From positions 1 through 64,000 of the forward strand of contig JAKSYS010000219.1 of assembly GCA_022925895.1 (NCBI GenBank): DNA of 64,000 nucleotides, read 5' to 3'. The translations under genes and the position numbers were made by a program. Positions 62,551 through 64,000 of the stretch are shown here, piece by piece. Positions within the stretch are counted from its first letter, which is position 1, and every line of letters begins with the position of its first letter. The notes below the pieces were generated by a model, which was not told the origin of the DNA, did no database searches, and worked only from the letters and a program-made list of their open reading frames with translations. Source of the stretch: Fragilaria crotonensis. Lineage: Eukaryota; Bacillariophyta; Fragilariophyceae; Fragilariales; Fragilariaceae.

Positions 62551-63969
62551 ACTTTCAGCCAACGAATCAATCGCAGCCATGTATGATGCTGTCGTGTGGT
62601 CACCGAGCATTTGGTACCCGTTCATTTCAATCACTCTCAAAGATGGGGTACTTCCGTCAGTTACCAAGCAGTAGTACCGCCGGGATCCGACAATAGAAGG
62701 ATTCTGCAGGTCTTGCTGAGGATTGACGTTCCCTGTCGATTCCAAAAGAAGGACTTTACCAGGAACATACAAATGATCTGGGTCGCGCATTGCTACCTTA
62801 TCCCGTGCCGCAGCCAGGGCGTCGGCAAGATCTTGTTCGGACCAGAACGGCTCACCTTTGTCACCCTTTGAAAGCTGCATCAGTAGAGCTCCAGCAGCTC
62901 GAGGGTTCGACGGTGCCAAGTCTTGCGCAACCAAGACTTCGGACGACACTGTTCTTAGGAATTCCAGGAAAACAGTCAAATTAGCTAGACTGCACCTCGA
63001 AATCAGATCGGATTGATGAACAATGGATGTGACGTAGGTAGACGCCCCAATGGCCGAGTCGTAGTCCAAGACTGGCGGAGGTCCAAATGCGTAGACATGT
63101 AACCGGTCTGCTTGGATCAATTCTGGGTACATAGATCTGAGCATCAAGGCCAACAAGCACCCAGCACTGGCCCCCAAACTGTGGCCAACAATAACAAGCC
63201 GATGATCCCCCCGAACAATCTTTTCTTCGACTATCGGTCGCACTTGCCAGAACAGCCGCCTTGCTGAAATCAGTATCCCCTCGTGACATCGTATTTGTGA
63301 ATCAAGATTCGAAGATCGTCGAAGGAGCGGTCTACCAGGTAAGTGTTTTGAATCGCCGAGGTGTTCATCAAGCTGATTTCCATCTTGTTCAACACATACG
63401 CGTTCGTGACCACTGACTACTTCCACTTCTCCTTCCCATTCGTCGCCGACCCGATCGAATTCTGAGCCAAAACACACTTGATCTACCTCGCGAGCTACTA
63501 CTTCAATTCGAATACTGTTACCAATTCCCTCGCCAGAATCCTCCGCATAGCGATTGGGACCCTCGTAGGATACTGACCTGCCACACGCATCAGTTAGCAG
63601 TTCTTCCAGAGTAGAGGTTCCTCGAATTCCAAGTATCATGGTCGATTTTGGCTGGTCAGGAGAGACATTTGTTGCTGAGTCATCGGCTTGCTCTCCGATG
63701 GCCACGTAATATCCAACAGATCCCGGCCGGGATGGCAAGACACACGTCTTGAGACCAAAGTGCAAGGTCTCCAATTTCGCTTGCAAGTCAGCGGCATCAT
63801 CAATATAGTAAGCCCACGTGGCCAAGTTCGCCATATCTTTCAAGTTTTCAAAGTCAACATCAGCGCTGGCATGGACGAGGTCACCCTCAACCAACGCCGG
63901 CTTATCCCCACCATCCGATGGGTCTGTTTCCTCTTGCCGCAGTAATCTTTGCCTCTGATGCTGCGCCAT
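62548..63969 (-). CDS. Class-3 (alpha/beta hydrolase) lipase, 5' end at window edge
   Basis: 473 aa from ATG 63969; the frame is open to the window end, so the true start may lie outside. After N-terminal helices (N-L-A-T-W-A-Y-Y) the class-3 lipase core appears: I-L-G-I-R-G-T-S-T, the lid-region E-G-I-L-I-S-A-R-R, and the nucleophile elbow V-G-H-S-L-G-A (about residue 262-268 from this start). Asp in V-H-Q-S-D-L-I-S-R and His in L-G-D-H-T-T-A-S-Y complete the triad. The closest known group is diacylglycerol lipase-like/plant class-3 lipases acting on triacyl- or diacylglycerol. The insertion of about 60 residues between the G-T-S-T and H-E-G segments (acidic, variable) is unusual. Conservation of the triad suggests activity. 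Confidence 0.85.
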   Translation of the reverse strand: MAQHQRQRLLRQEETDPSDGGDKPALVEGDLVHASADVDFENLKDMANLATWAYYIDDAADLQAKLETLHFGLKTCVLPSRPGSVGYYVAIGEQADDSATNVSPDQPKSTMILGIRGTSTLEELLTDACGRSVSYEGPNRYAEDSGEGIGNSIRIEVVAREVDQVCFGSEFDRVGDEWEGEVEVVSGHERVCVEQDGNQLDEHLGDSKHLPGRPLLRRSSNLDSQIRCHEGILISARRLFWQVRPIVEEKIVRGDHRLVIVGHSLGASAGCLLALMLRSMYPELIQADRLHVYAFGPPPVLDYDSAIGASTYVTSIVHQSDLISRCSLANLTVFLEFLRTVSSEVLVAQDLAPSNPRAAGALLMQLSKGDKGEPFWSEQDLADALAAARDKVAMRDPDHLYVPGKVLLLESTGNVNPQQDLQNPSIVGSRRYYCLVTDGSTPSLRVIEMNGYQMLGDHTTASYMAAIDSLAES

Positions 63970-64000
63970 GAGCTGCCAGTATATCAAAAATGACGCGTAC

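Overview
The window is nuclear DNA from a protist-type eukaryote. Most genes have no introns or a few short GT-AG introns (about 55-160 nt), coding density is moderate, and transposable elements are abundant. A photosynthetic stramenopile, probably a diatom, fits best: the Ty1/copia element has a D-S-Q-S protease site that I associate with diatom copia lineages, and there are lineage-specific ARM-repeat proteins. The species call is inference. Intergenic DNA is unusually rich in GTAC and in the palindrome GTACTCCAGTACTGGAGTAC.

Layout. 0-3.7 kb: an SRPBCC-like membrane protein (+) and, convergent with it, a spliced SLC49/FLVCR-like MFS transporter (-). 4.7-16.1 kb: a tandem array in which a two-helix membrane protein (-, four copies, TM1-TM4) alternates with an ARM/HEAT-like protein (+, one intact copy ARM3, one frameshifted copy ARM1, one truncated copy ARM2, and one relic). 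TM and ARM genes sit head to head over a conserved intergenic region. After an NAD(P)-binding short-chain reductase-like gene (16.8-17.8 kb) come a divergent fifth TM paralogue and a sixth, broken one.

19.7-25.8 kb: a decayed Ty1/copia retrotransposon with 325-bp LTRs, whose pol frame continues into the 3' LTR. 26.8-27.7 kb: an unrelated small ARM-like protein. 29.2-41.1 kb: a DNA transposon of about 11.9 kb with matching terminal inverted repeats and a candidate 3-bp target duplication. It carries a frameshifted Plavaka/CACTA-like transposase (+), a spliced accessory gene (-), and a decayed large reading frame (-) combining a GNAT acetyltransferase-like segment, an Ulp1-like cysteine protease and a second papain-like segment. 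41.1-44.6 kb: repeat-rich DNA with a long GATGTC/AATGTC hexamer array.

44.6-50.4 kb: a housekeeping block with a METTL21-like lysine methyltransferase, a spliced SPFH/HIR-type band-7 protein and UTP13 (U3 snoRNP WD40 protein). 50.5-56.5 kb: a young LTR retrotransposon (two near-identical 0.9-kb LTRs, 5-bp target duplication) that contains only gag and no pol, inserted 132 bp upstream of UTP13. 57.3-64.0 kb: a TLDc-domain protein, a small spliced membrane protein, a SAM-dependent methyltransferase, a degraded relic, and a class-3 lipase running off the window end.

The strongest candidates for something undescribed are the paired TM/ARM array and the transposon-borne GNAT-Ulp1-papain-like reading frame. 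No functional cooperation between TM and ARM proteins is proven here; the paired arrangement is the only evidence.
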